From the NCBI RefSeq assembly GCF_964355755.1, contig NC_092680.1:5063001-5127000 (forward strand): a DNA stretch of 64,000 bases, in the 5' to 3' direction. Position 1 is the first letter of the stretch. The number at the start of each line of letters is the position of its first letter. Origin of the DNA: Antedon mediterranea (taxonomy: Eukaryota; Echinodermata; Crinoidea; Comatulida; Antedonidae). A model generated the notes under the pieces. That model saw nothing but the letters and a program-made list of their open reading frames with translations, did not search any database and was not told the origin of the DNA. This document shows positions 56,401 to 60,795 of the stretch, piece after piece. A program made the position numbers and the translations under genes.

Positions 56401-57488
56401 CCAAGAGGAAAATTAGTTAAAGAGCCAACTGAGACAAGTTTTATTTCTAGGTTGATCCTCATTTTACGCTTTGTATTATTTGTATGGCATTTGATAAAAT
56501 AAATGTTTGTTAAATTGAATAGTGGGTGAGATTATATTGGATTGCATTAAAAATAAAATTTACCAAAGTCTTGTGTCCAAATTTAGCATAGATTACCAGA
56601 TGGGATTATTATACAATATTGTATACATCGACGTCTTATTTCATCAAAACTAATCTTGTAAAGATGAATTATTAATTTACTGGAAACAAGGGTTTAATAG
56701 ATGAATGTTATTTTCATTATGTTTCTGCTGTATTATTATTAGACACAAATCAACATCCTGGTTCTTCCTTATGTTAGCATGATTTCAGAGTCACGTTCAA
56801 CATAATCGGGGTATTATATAATATTTAGTTGGATTATATCAAACAAAACGTATGCAATTGTATACAGACTTTTTTTTATATATACTTGCCAACATGATTA
56901 TCAGCTTGACATTGAATTTACCATTATTTTACATGTATTGTTGTTTGTAGGATTAACTAGATAGGACCGGTAGATCCGACGCCAAGTTGAGCATGGCCAG
57001 GTCATATGCTCATCTTTATTGAGTATGGGGGATACAGTATAGGCTACTTTTACACTATCATCACAGACGGCAAATTTTGTTTTTTCTTGGCAAGTTTGAA
57101 TGTTCTTTGGCCGCCTGCTCAACTTGACAACGATGTGTACCGTGTGCACGGCAAGAACCTATAGTACATCTTTAGACACGAGTAGAGGTTTACCACAGCC
57201 ACTCTCACACACAGCCACTATACCTTCTAGTTTGGTAATAATCAATTTGTTGATTGGGGAACTTAAGACGATAAAGATGCGGTACAAGATCATAATGTCA
57301 ATATTACTATCTATATTCTATAGATTGATTCACACTTAATCAGACTATACCTGACAATAAAGTGCACTAACCTAATACTAAAAGATAATATGCAGTCAAA
57401 CAACAGACAAATAATAATATAATAGGTACCTGGGCAGGCTAGCTGCCAGTTGATTAGGAACTGCCAGACTTCTAGTAGATGGACTCAT
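17307..57488 (-). CDS. GRAMD2B: GRAM-domain membrane protein, GRAMD2A/GRAMD2B family, with alternative first exons
   Basis: GRAMD proteins sit in the endoplasmic reticulum through one C-terminal membrane span and use a PH-like GRAM domain to bind plasma-membrane phospholipids at contact sites. Eleven shared exons (17307-25812) give 1063 nt, preceded by variable exons. Using the 33.4 kb start, the protein is 394 residues. The GRAM domain spans about residues 65-180 (SCAYVKDILLQGRLYVSKNW, then ERTALIVPNAIG, then YVFGSLMSRSATYKL, all family hallmarks). An acidic Ser/Thr linker runs to about 275, the membrane span is about 285-310 (QLFLVVTFFLIVFLFISALL), and the tail is a predicted coiled coil. 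There is no VASt/ASTER sterol-transfer domain, which separates it from GRAMD1. The coiled-coil tail favours GRAMD2B over GRAMD2A, but it may be the single ancestor of both. All phases close. Confidence 0.92.
17478..17703. mobile_element. Pogo/Tigger-like MITE
   Basis: Inverted ends AGTCAATTCTCTCAATACCGG and CCGGTATTGGGAGAGTTGAC, with internal GGTTTTCCGGAAAGT given twice. Related to the element at 9.32-9.47 kb. Confidence 0.65.
17745..18020 (-). mobile_element. SINE family A, full copy
   Basis: On the minus strand the head reads GAGTGGCTCAGCTGTTAAGA with B-box-like GGGTTCGAGGCTCACTC, then the family body (TCTTCTCGGTAAAGGACTAT...GTGTACACATCTAGCTCATG). Its head end directly abuts the degenerate exon copy at 18021. 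Confidence 0.78.
18021..18082 (-). pseudogene. Degenerate second copy of the GRAMD coiled-coil exon
   Basis: About 62 bases match the working exon at 18228-18287 with nine differences, while the surrounding intron shows almost no similarity. It keeps an acceptor-like CAGTATAG and would read HGFPKSHERHSKTVKSI and then a TAA stop (a CAG-to-TAA-type change). The donor side is missing and is replaced by the adjoining SINE. It is either a dead exon or a truncating alternative terminal exon. Confidence 0.72.
18197..18287 (-). CDS. GRAMD2B: GRAMD coiled-coil exon
   Basis: 91 nt between TTCTTCTATAG acceptor and GTCTGC donor. Codes HGFLKNHERHSRTVKSIQLL and MEEHLQSLAK, a charged heptad-like helix in the same place as the vertebrate GRAMD2B tail. 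Enters in phase 2 and leaves in phase 0, the only arrangement that links the exons on either side. Confidence 0.85.
18355..18378. repeat. (TA)n microsatellite
   Basis: About 24 bases of AT repeat just below the membrane-span exon. Confidence 0.85.
18405..18512 (-). CDS. GRAMD2B: GRAMD membrane-span exon (second half)
   Basis: 108 nt between TCTTACAG acceptor and GTAAGT donor. Codes IVFLFISALLLSFKVWRLSP and DQTNLDVGIDDQSL: the second half of the hydrophobic span followed by a short polar linker. Confidence 0.9.
18803..18902 (-). CDS. GRAMD2B: GRAMD membrane-span exon (first half)
   Basis: 100 nt between ATAATCTAG acceptor and GTAAGT donor. Codes VCAISVFKSLLRTGSSIRNL and QLFLVVTFFL, basic residues then the start of the membrane span. 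Confidence 0.88.
19010..19160 (+). mobile_element. LINE-type 3' tail with (TTA)n
   Basis: A 3'-UTR-like segment ends AATAAAGTTATTATTATTAT, the usual look of CR1/L2-type 3' ends (from memory). No coding part remains. Confidence 0.45.
19216..19366 (-). CDS. GRAMD2B: GRAMD acidic linker exon
   Basis: 151 nt between TTTTATAG acceptor and GTAAGT donor. Codes KVEEEEETSFTLDPN, a Ser/Thr/Pro-rich stretch, and SSKSSFGQRMKE. It is a disordered linker between the GRAM domain and the membrane, with many possible phosphorylation sites. Confidence 0.88.
20127..20274 (-). mobile_element. GCTCTGTCTACAC palindromic MITE, copy 7
   Basis: Diverged ends (GGAAACAGAGCTTT at the right) around a core ATGACATCATCATTTCCATA. 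GRAMD intron. Confidence 0.75.
20671..20789 (+). mobile_element. GCTCTGTCTACAC MITE, copy 8 (core deleted)
   Basis: Left end GTCCTGTCTACACTATCAAA and right end AAAAGTGTAGACAGAGTTC, with the central ATGATGATG part missing. It lies about 50 bases upstream of the GRAMD exon at 20842. Confidence 0.78.
20842..20925 (-). CDS. GRAMD2B: GRAMD linker exon
   Basis: 84 nt, phase 0 both sides (skippable without frame change), between TTTTCAG acceptor and GTAAGC donor. Codes EAVPSGSRESSINDSELDTP and DSENVVNN, acidic and Ser-rich. Confidence 0.87.
21459..21545 (-). CDS. GRAMD2B: GRAMD GRAM-domain exon 4
   Basis: 87 nt, phase 0 both sides, between TTTTTTAG acceptor and GTAAGT donor. YVFGSLMSRSATYKLITRIL is the C-terminal strand-helix of the GRAM fold (compare vertebrate YIFVSLLSRDSTYKLLKSV). 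Confidence 0.93.
21635..21737 (-). mobile_element. Retroposon 3' tail, inverted relative to 56.4 kb copy
   Basis: On the minus strand it reads GAGCCAACTGAGACAAGTTT and ends in a GAATTGAATTGAATG-type pentamer tail. The same ~100 bases occur on the plus strand at about 56419-56520. Confidence 0.7.
22378..22473 (-). CDS. GRAMD2B: GRAMD GRAM-domain exon 3
   Basis: 96 nt, phase 0 both sides, between CATTACTAG acceptor and GTATAT donor. Codes VTVAIGEVKDVTRERTALIV and PNAIGIHTENEK, the central strands of the GRAM fold. Confidence 0.93.
22680..22810 (+). mobile_element. tRNA-derived SINE (family B)
   Basis: GTTGATGGTTAACATGCTTG then GGCTCAATCCTGACCTGTG and CTCCACTCTCTAAGCCTCAA, matching the 9.84 kb copy in order. 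GRAMD intron. Confidence 0.6.
22872..22975 (-). CDS. GRAMD2B: GRAMD GRAM-domain exon 2
   Basis: 104 nt between TATTTTCAG acceptor and GTAAGT donor. YSCAYVKDILLQGRLYVSKN and WLCFHSNIFGFETR are the diagnostic core of GRAMD GRAM domains (vertebrate family: ILLQGRLYxSxNWxCFxSxxF). Confidence 0.95.
23140..23300 (-). mobile_element. SINE family A fragment
   Basis: GTGTACACTAATGTTTATAG, then CCTTATCCCAGAAACCTTG and TTAACCGTTTGGGCACTCAC, the family A body and head read in reverse. GRAMD intron. Confidence 0.68.
23577..23925 (-). mobile_element. ACTCGGGGTA-ended non-autonomous element, copy 2
   Basis: Inverted copy with ends at 23586-23595 and 23897-23906. It shares the CCGGTCTTATGACGTCAT, ATGCAGCCATAT and TAGTACTTTATAAAT-type segments with copies 1 and 3, in reverse. 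Lies in the GRAMD intron between the 22.9 and 25.2 kb exons. Confidence 0.8.
24058..24221 (+). mobile_element. GCTCTGTCTACAC palindromic MITE, copy 9
   Basis: AAAGCTCTGTCTACACTGTT at left, AGTGTAGACAGAGCT at right; the 'ACTACCATATTTGG' segment is duplicated inside. GRAMD intron. Confidence 0.85.
24635..24794 (+). mobile_element. GCTCTGTCTACAC palindromic MITE, copy 10
   Basis: AAAGCTCTGTCTACACTATC at left, GATAGTGTAAACAGAGCTTT at right. Same GRAMD intron as copy 9, same orientation. Confidence 0.85.
25199..25277 (-). CDS. GRAMD2B: GRAMD GRAM-domain exon 1
   Basis: 79 nt between GTTTTAG acceptor and GTAAGT donor. ETRNKQFHKHFPDIPVDEIV corresponds to the vertebrate FHKLFxxxPxEE lead-in of the GRAM domain. 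Confidence 0.93.
25371..25500. mobile_element. 181 bp MITE family, degraded copy
   Basis: GGACGCAATGCAAGGACGTC, CTTGTGATTGGTCAATTCTC and TTGCGTTGTGGCTTCGTC recall the intact copies at 40.04 and 61.96 kb; the outer ends are lost. Confidence 0.6.
25752..25812 (-). CDS. GRAMD2B: GRAMD common exon joining the alternative 5' exons
   Basis: 61 nt between TATCTTGCAG acceptor and GTTGGT donor. Codes SKSFSNSVSEVFTEAFAKIE. The frame is fixed by the phase-2 ends of all upstream exons (AG+A gives Arg) and by the phase-0 start of the next exon. The other open frame (QNHLVTPSQKSSQKRLQRLR) would need a different donor and an upstream phase that none of the exons has. Confidence 0.82.
26690..26750. repeat. 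ACCTAAACAC-like tandem repeat
   Basis: About six degenerate copies of a 10-12 base ACCTAAACAC unit. Confidence 0.7.
28947..29097 (+). mobile_element. GCTCTGTCTACAC palindromic MITE, copy 11
   Basis: AAAGCCTTGTCTACACTATC at left, shortened right arm ending GTAGACAGAGCTTT. GRAMD upstream intron. Confidence 0.82.
32328..32489 (-). mobile_element. GCTCTGTCTACAC palindromic MITE, copy 12
   Basis: Right end GATAGTGTAGACAAAGGCTT and a GATATCATCATGTCCATATA core; left end degraded. About 800 bases downstream of the GRAMD first exon at 33.3 kb. Confidence 0.78.
32560..32745 (-). mobile_element. SINE family A copy
   Basis: GTACTGGGTTGTTTTTAAG, GTGTACACAACCAGAAGTAT and AAGTCCTTATCTTTTCTACC match the family A body in reverse; the head end (GACCTCTCGGTCACTGG) is diverged. 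Confidence 0.65.
33290..33411 (-). CDS. GRAMD2B: GRAMD alternative first exon at 33.4 kb
   Basis: ATG at 33411, 122 nt to a GTAGGA donor, phase 2. Codes MDNSAYAILPTVEHRTGMLF then an acidic stretch (DCFPDFFDMAEDEDTSH). Joined to the common exon it gives an open 394-residue protein. The acidic end precedes the conserved SKSFSNS segment. An upstream stop (TAA) lies close to the ATG in frame-independent sequence, and the Harbinger-like element begins only 118 bases further upstream. Confidence 0.75.
33529..34620. mobile_element. 1,092 bp PIF/Harbinger-like element with 41 bp inverted ends
   Basis: Perfect 41 bp terminal inverted repeats starting GGCCCTGTTCAGACCCATGG, flanked by TAA on both sides (33526-33528 and 34621-34623), the 3 bp TWA duplication typical of PIF/Harbinger. 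A second pair of related GTTCAGACmCA motifs lies inside each end (about 33618 and 34551). The interior has GGCCTAGGCCTAG patches and no transposase frame, so it is non-autonomous. Confidence 0.88.
37810..38100 (+). mobile_element. Dispersed repeat, copy 1
   Basis: CTCTCAATGAGAAACTTCTC, TTTTGATGCAGATATTACTG and the later GGCAAATTACTGAAAAAATG...TGGCAGAGCTTTC block recur at 40.83 kb (first half) and, inverted, at 53.86-54.02 kb (second half). A short piece (CAAATTACTGAAAAAAATGA) recurs at 45.52 kb. Identity of the element unknown. Confidence 0.65.
40041..40221 (+). mobile_element. 181 bp MITE with GTTCCCACTAG ends, copy 1
   Basis: Ends AAGCTTGGTTCCCACTAGAA and CTAGTGGGAACCCCGCTT; inside, ACGCAAGGACGTAAACGCAA and its inverse ACTTGCGTTGCGTTACGTCC. 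Strongly palindromic and CpG-rich. Identical in length to the 61.96 kb copy, whose interior is in the opposite orientation. Confidence 0.85.
40828..40930 (+). mobile_element. Dispersed repeat, copy 2 (first half)
   Basis: CTCTCAATGAGAAACTTCC then TTTTGATGCAGATATCACAG and CACGATATTCTAACTCTG match 37.81-37.93 kb. Confidence 0.65.
41960..42195. repeat. (GAT)n / (GATGAT) microsatellite
   Basis: About 230 bases of impure GATGATGAT with GATAAT interruptions. It yields Asp-rich readings on the plus strand and His-rich ones on the minus; neither looks like a gene. Confidence 0.88.
42390..42518 (-). CDS. GRAMD2B: GRAMD cassette exon at 42.4 kb
   Basis: 129 nt between ATTTTTCCAG acceptor and GTATCT donor, phase 2 at both ends. 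Codes DNNTGAVREPFQYADPHESA, then GADHMLMSNTQGYLKGRKPP and DAR, joining the common exon in frame. Polar, probably disordered. NTGAVREPF resembles VTGAFRQDL of the 45.4 kb exon. Confidence 0.78.
42519..45384 (-). other. GRAMD intron 42.5-45.4 kb
   Basis: AT-rich. Contains a TAGACAGTATAAA tandem at 44205-44285, a pogo-like MITE remnant near 44380-44520 (AGAATCCATATTTTTGGG...GGTGTCCC), and a LINE-type tail ending in GAATTGAATTGAATTGAA at 45230-45262. No exon seen. Confidence 0.5.
44205..44285. repeat. Tandem repeat, TAGACAGTATAAA unit
   Basis: Five or more AATAGACAGTATA units with TAGACAG insertions. Confidence 0.8.
45385..45453 (-). CDS. GRAMD2B: GRAMD cassette exon at 45.4 kb
   Basis: 69 nt between TTTAATAAATAG acceptor and GTAAGT donor, phase 2 at both ends, so it can be included or skipped without frame change. 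Codes VTGAFRQDLPESTGNIQGTT and NEQ, polar and probably disordered. The acceptor lacks a good pyrimidine tract, which would fit optional use. Confidence 0.7.
45735..46040 (+). mobile_element. SINE with a conserved central domain
   Basis: CCTTAGGCAAGACACTTTAG, GCCTCTCTCCACCCAGGTGT, AAATGGGTACCCGGTTAG and a GCGCTATATAAGAACAA tail. This combination is familiar from conserved-core SINEs in several marine invertebrates (recollection; the exact named family is not certain). GRAMD intron between the 45.4 and 48.6 kb exons. Confidence 0.7.
46041..48557 (-). other. GRAMD intron 46.0-48.6 kb
   Basis: AT-rich, with a pyrimidine-rich tract at 47120-47210 and a LINE-type tail ending AATAATAATAATTAC near 48113. 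No splice-consistent exon seen. Confidence 0.45.
48558..48601 (-). CDS. GRAMD2B: GRAMD candidate first exon at 48.6 kb
   Basis: ATG-ATG at 48596-48601, 44 nt to a GTATTT donor, phase 2. Codes MMNKLPTIELALFG plus a split Arg. Splicing through the 45.4, 42.4 and 25.8 kb exons gives 434 residues. Short, so it is supported only by the coincidence of start codon, donor and phase. Confidence 0.5.
49191..49535 (+). other. 114-codon open frame running into a transposon
   Basis: Contains ISKHETLGEGNDYFSSLRND and a Cys-rich patch (CLFCF), but its last ~19 codons are read from the ACTCGGGGTA element at 49.5 kb. The codons before the element are not obviously random, so it may be a dead gene or retroelement piece. 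No family recognised. Confidence 0.2.
49488..49828 (+). mobile_element. ACTCGGGGTA-ended non-autonomous element, copy 3
   Basis: Same orientation as copy 1, ends near 49506 and 49820, with one perfect TGACGTCA. Left flank CAAGCACGAATGTGCAAT matches the other copies, so the true element boundary is outside the ACTCGGG end. Confidence 0.8.
50247..50377 (-). CDS. GRAMD2B: GRAMD candidate first exon at 50.4 kb
   Basis: ATG at 50377, 131 nt to a GTAAGG donor, phase 2. Codes a strongly basic N-terminus (MENRLKIRSVKRWKRWHRRR) followed by CSACPQHPNVFQNANQT. With the two cassette exons it gives 463 residues. The basic start would change targeting or lipid contact. A short upstream ATG frame (four codons) precedes it. 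Confidence 0.45.
51628..51985. mobile_element. 358 bp MITE with ~57 bp inverted ends, TA-flanked
   Basis: TTATAGAGTATCACGGTG at the left pairs with CACCTTGATACTCTATAA at the right; the match continues inward through GGTTGCTAGC / GCTAGCAACC. TA on both sides of GAGTATCA suggests a Tc1/mariner-type target. The ends carry GACGTCAC and GATGTCAC motifs. Confidence 0.82.
53860..54020 (-). mobile_element. Dispersed repeat, copy 3 (second half, inverted)
   Basis: GAAAGCTCTGCTAATTTTTC, GTTTACCTTATTTTGATTTA and CTCCATTGAGATCCAGCCA are the reverse of 37.95-38.09 kb. Confidence 0.65.
56415..56520 (+). mobile_element. Retroposon 3' tail, plus-strand copy
   Basis: AAAGAGCCAACTGAGACAAG, TAGGTTGATCCTCATTTTAC and GGCATTTGATAAAATAAATG match the inverted copy at 21.64-21.74 kb closely. 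Ends at TTAAATTGAAT. Confidence 0.7.
57430..57488 (-). CDS. GRAMD2B: GRAMD candidate first exon at 57.5 kb
   Basis: ATG at 57488, 59 nt to a GTACCT donor, phase 2. Codes MSPSTRSLAVPNQLAASLP plus split Arg. A TTGCACAACCTCAG acceptor-like site at 57494 means it could instead be an internal exon entered in phase 1. As a first exon with both cassettes it gives 439 residues. Confidence 0.5.
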
Positions 57489-58994
57489 TAGAACTGAGGT
57501 TGTGCAAACTAAGAGTGTTTATTTTCTCCATAATAATGCCCTGCTCAATGTACATATTCTTTAAAGTTTGTGTATGCTGTTCTATACAGTGTATGCTGGA
57601 TTACTAGACCTGAACAAAAATTGGGCTCTTCCATTTAAACAGAGGTCATTAAGTTACAAGCAACAAATATAAAATAAGAAATACAGCTTGTTTAAGCAAT
57701 TACATATTTTACTAATAATGCTGATCCTTATAATTATTTTTAAATTTAATTTTCTTTATATGAATGTCAATGCATAAGCATATTTATTACGATAATTTAT
57801 ACTACTGCAAACACTAATTAAATTAGATCCCCTACATCAATAATGGTACACTCTAGCAATGTCATGATTATATTTTACAGAATTCTCTACAGAAACGGTG
57901 TTGCTTTTCTTATGCAAATTCTACATCAATAGTGGTGTGTGATCTTGTATGGAGGTATACAAGCTGTGCAACACAGCGAAATCAGATATACAGGTATTGA
58001 TTCCCCTTGGCGATATCAAACCAACTGGAATGAAAATTACCCCAAAATGTGTTTCCGTCCACTTTTATTAGTGAGTGATCAGCTAAATTTCCAAAGCATA
58101 CAGAAATAACCATAGCAACAGTTGAGTGGGATTAAATTGAGGGCCACGGAACCTGTTGTTCTATATCCTGTTTATTGATGAATTAAAAACATTTCAATAA
58201 TCACTGTAAACTGCCATATTTATAATAATCTATTAAAAAATTTCTTTAATAAAGTACATTCAATACAATACAAAGGCAGACATTCCGACACCTTGTCATT
58301 CAAAAGCAGGGCATATACAATTAACATTCTGAAAAATGGGATATTGTAAAACTCAATTATTGCATACAGTGCCTAAAAGGGTGGGATGCACAATTTCAAT
58401 GTATTTTTTTTTCATTCAATGATTCCAAGAAAATAAAGTTCACATGAAGTTCAGAAAATATAAAAAAAAAAAATTTTTCTTATCTTTATTATTTAGAAAT
58501 TATTAATTTCAATATAATAATAGATTGTTATTCTTTTCATTTATTAAAAAATAAAATTATGCTACTAATAGTATTATGATACTAAGTGTTAATAAAATTG
58601 TAATTATAAAATACATTACTAATTAAGCCTATTTTAATTAAAAACCCTATTTACTAAGTTTTACAAATTATGAACACACTAGCATTATTTGTATATTTTG
58701 AACTTCTACTATTCAAAACAATATTGATTGAAATTAAGCTAAGTACACTACTTGTACCGACTACTACGTGTACCAGAATGATTAATATTGTAGAGGGCAG
58801 CAAACATCTTCAGAAGAATAGCAGAACATGATTGTAAAGTAATAGACCAGTGGCCTTATTCACCGATTCCCAATGAGATTTCACTTAAAATACAGTATTT
58901 CACAGTAAATATATAAGTCCCTAATCCTGCATAACCAAATAACTATAAGTCCTTAAAGTTGCCACCTTCAACAAGCTGAAGAATTTGCAACTAT

Positions 58995-59216
58995 ATGTGG
59001 CTGTCTGTGACAGTGGCTGTATGAACATTGGGGTAAGCGGCTGGCCCATCAACTCATCCCAAAGATTGTACTAAGTTCTTGGTGCACAGAAGCATTTTGT
59101 GTACACTGGACCTACGGTTTATATAGTCCTTATCCGAGAAGACTCCACAACTATGGAGCAAGCCAGACTTGAACCCTTGCTGACATTATGGATGTCTTAA
59201 CCGCTCAGCCCCTCAC
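58995..59216 (-). mobile_element. SINE family A, full copy
   Basis: Minus-strand head GGGGCTGAGCGGTTAAGACA (A box) and GGGTTCAAGTCTGGC (B-box-like), then TCTTCTCGGATAAGGACTAT and GTGTACACAAAATGCTTCTG. Confidence 0.78.
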
Positions 59217-59339
59217 GTCTCATTTTAGTATTTGTAATTGGTTGTAAATAATACCACAATTTTAAAAAACACAAAAAAAAAAAGTAGTTTTCAAATAGTT
59301 AACCCAAAGTGACATTCTACTGAGAGAGAATGGATCAAG

Positions 59340-59445
59340 TTACAGTAGAATCACCTTTTGGGACATTCATGGGAACCCGTATAACAGACACTTGGTTGTT
59401 GGGCCTTGAAGGTGTCCCCTTAATAGGGATTCTACTATAATTTAT
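59340..59445. mobile_element. Pogo-like MITE with TACAGTAGAATC ends
   Basis: Inverted ends TACAGTAGAATC and GGATTCTACTATA, with GGAACCCGTATAACAGACAC and TGAAGGTGTCCCCTTAATAG inside. Flanked by TA. Confidence 0.6.
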
Positions 59446-60401
59446 TGATGCACCATTTAATCTTCTGTTTTATATTATAATAAATAATCTAAACTGTAAT
59501 AAAATGTTAAAACCCAATAGTAGTAAACCTATAGGTCTATAACAGTTAGTTTTCAAACACCTTGGCTTAAAGTAGGCATAATGGCAGAAACCAGTTCCAA
59601 ATTAGTAGCAGTGTTAATAAAGTCTTTCAACTCTCTCAAAGAAAAATCCCTAAAAACTAGAGCCTTTTCTTTAAAACCAAGGTTCTACAGGTCCATAACG
59701 TCTCAAATATCATTTCTAAAATCATTCTGAAAAACAAACATCCTAGAAAGTCAGTCATTTTGGGCCAGTGAGCTGAGACCAACTGGTAGAGCTGACAGTA
59801 CCATACCATTAATATAGATATTAGTATATGCAAAACCACACAGATAAAACATCGATTACTGTACCTTGTATCATCATATAGAAACAGAGACATGTTTCTG
59901 TAGTATATCACCAAACTTGCTAGCTACCTAAACATTTAAAGAACATTGCATAGTCTGTTATGCACCTACAGAGTATGCCTCAATGAATGTATTGATCTGG
60001 AACAAATGAACAATAGGGATTAGCAACAGTGTCTAGTACACCTCTTTCTGGAAAATACCTTATGTCATTGTATTGTATATGCAGAAGTGCATTAACCTTT
60101 ATAGTGCTATGCTATTGTACCTGCTTTATTTATTTTTTGTTGGGGGTGGGGGAAAGGTGAATGTGTTTAATCTTCTTACATAAAACACATTTTCATCAAG
60201 AAATAGGTTGTTTAACAAACCCCATACACTGCACAGTATGTCCTTCTGTAATATTGTAAATGTAATGGATGTCAAAAACTTTATAATTTATATCGATTTT
60301 GACATACAGATATACTATTGTTGTAATTGGTATGTTTGTATGTATTAACTATTACTGTATGACAGACCTTTATATTTCAAGTTACCATTGTGTTTTTATC
60401 T

Positions 60402-60540
60402 AAAGCTCTGTCTACACTATCAAAGTTTATGTGACACAAAAATGTGATGTACCCATGTGGACATGATGATGTCACTACCATATTTAGGCATATCACTACC
60501 ATATTTGGGCAAAACACACTTTTTTTGTAGACAGAGCTTT
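60402..60540 (+). mobile_element. GCTCTGTCTACAC palindromic MITE, copy 13
   Basis: AAAGCTCTGTCTACACTATC at left, GTAGACAGAGCTTT at right with the right arm shortened. Lies about 255 bases downstream of the stop codon of the 313-residue gene, possibly in its 3' UTR. Confidence 0.83.
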
Positions 60541-60795
60541 ATAATACCAAATTTTTAATAAATAAAATTTCTAAAACTAAAAAAAGAACATACATTCAAA
60601 AAGAAAAAAAATCTTGTTTGTAACCAACATAAAGAAAAACCACAACAAATATAATCCCATACTGAAGTATAATCCCACCCCTTAACTTAGGCCAAATATG
60701 GACATGATACTTCTGTAAAGTCCATTTTAATTTAGCAATTTTCATACTCAGAATCCATGGGAATATACTTGGTTTATATGAGCTTTAAAAAATAC

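Larger units (their letters stand above)
50378..57429 (-). other. GRAMD 5' intronic region, 50.4-57.4 kb
   Basis: AT-rich. Contains a 358 bp MITE (51.63 kb), LINE-type tails near 52480-52610 and 53030-53170, a 23 bp ACAAAATGTGTTGTACATTA tandem at 53428-53476, a dispersed repeat at 53.86 kb, two similar CACAATGCAGTATTATATAA-type blocks at about 54.35 and 54.95 kb, and a retroposon tail at 56.42 kb. No exon supported. Confidence 0.45.
57494..60795. other. Region between GRAMD 5' exons and the 313-residue gene
   Basis: AT-rich, with a SINE at 59.0 kb, a pogo-like MITE remnant at 59340-59445 (TACAGTAGAATC...GGGATTCTACTATA) and MITE copy 13. The part next to 60796 is probably the 3' UTR of the 313-residue gene; no clear AATAAA was found there on the minus strand. 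Confidence 0.45.
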
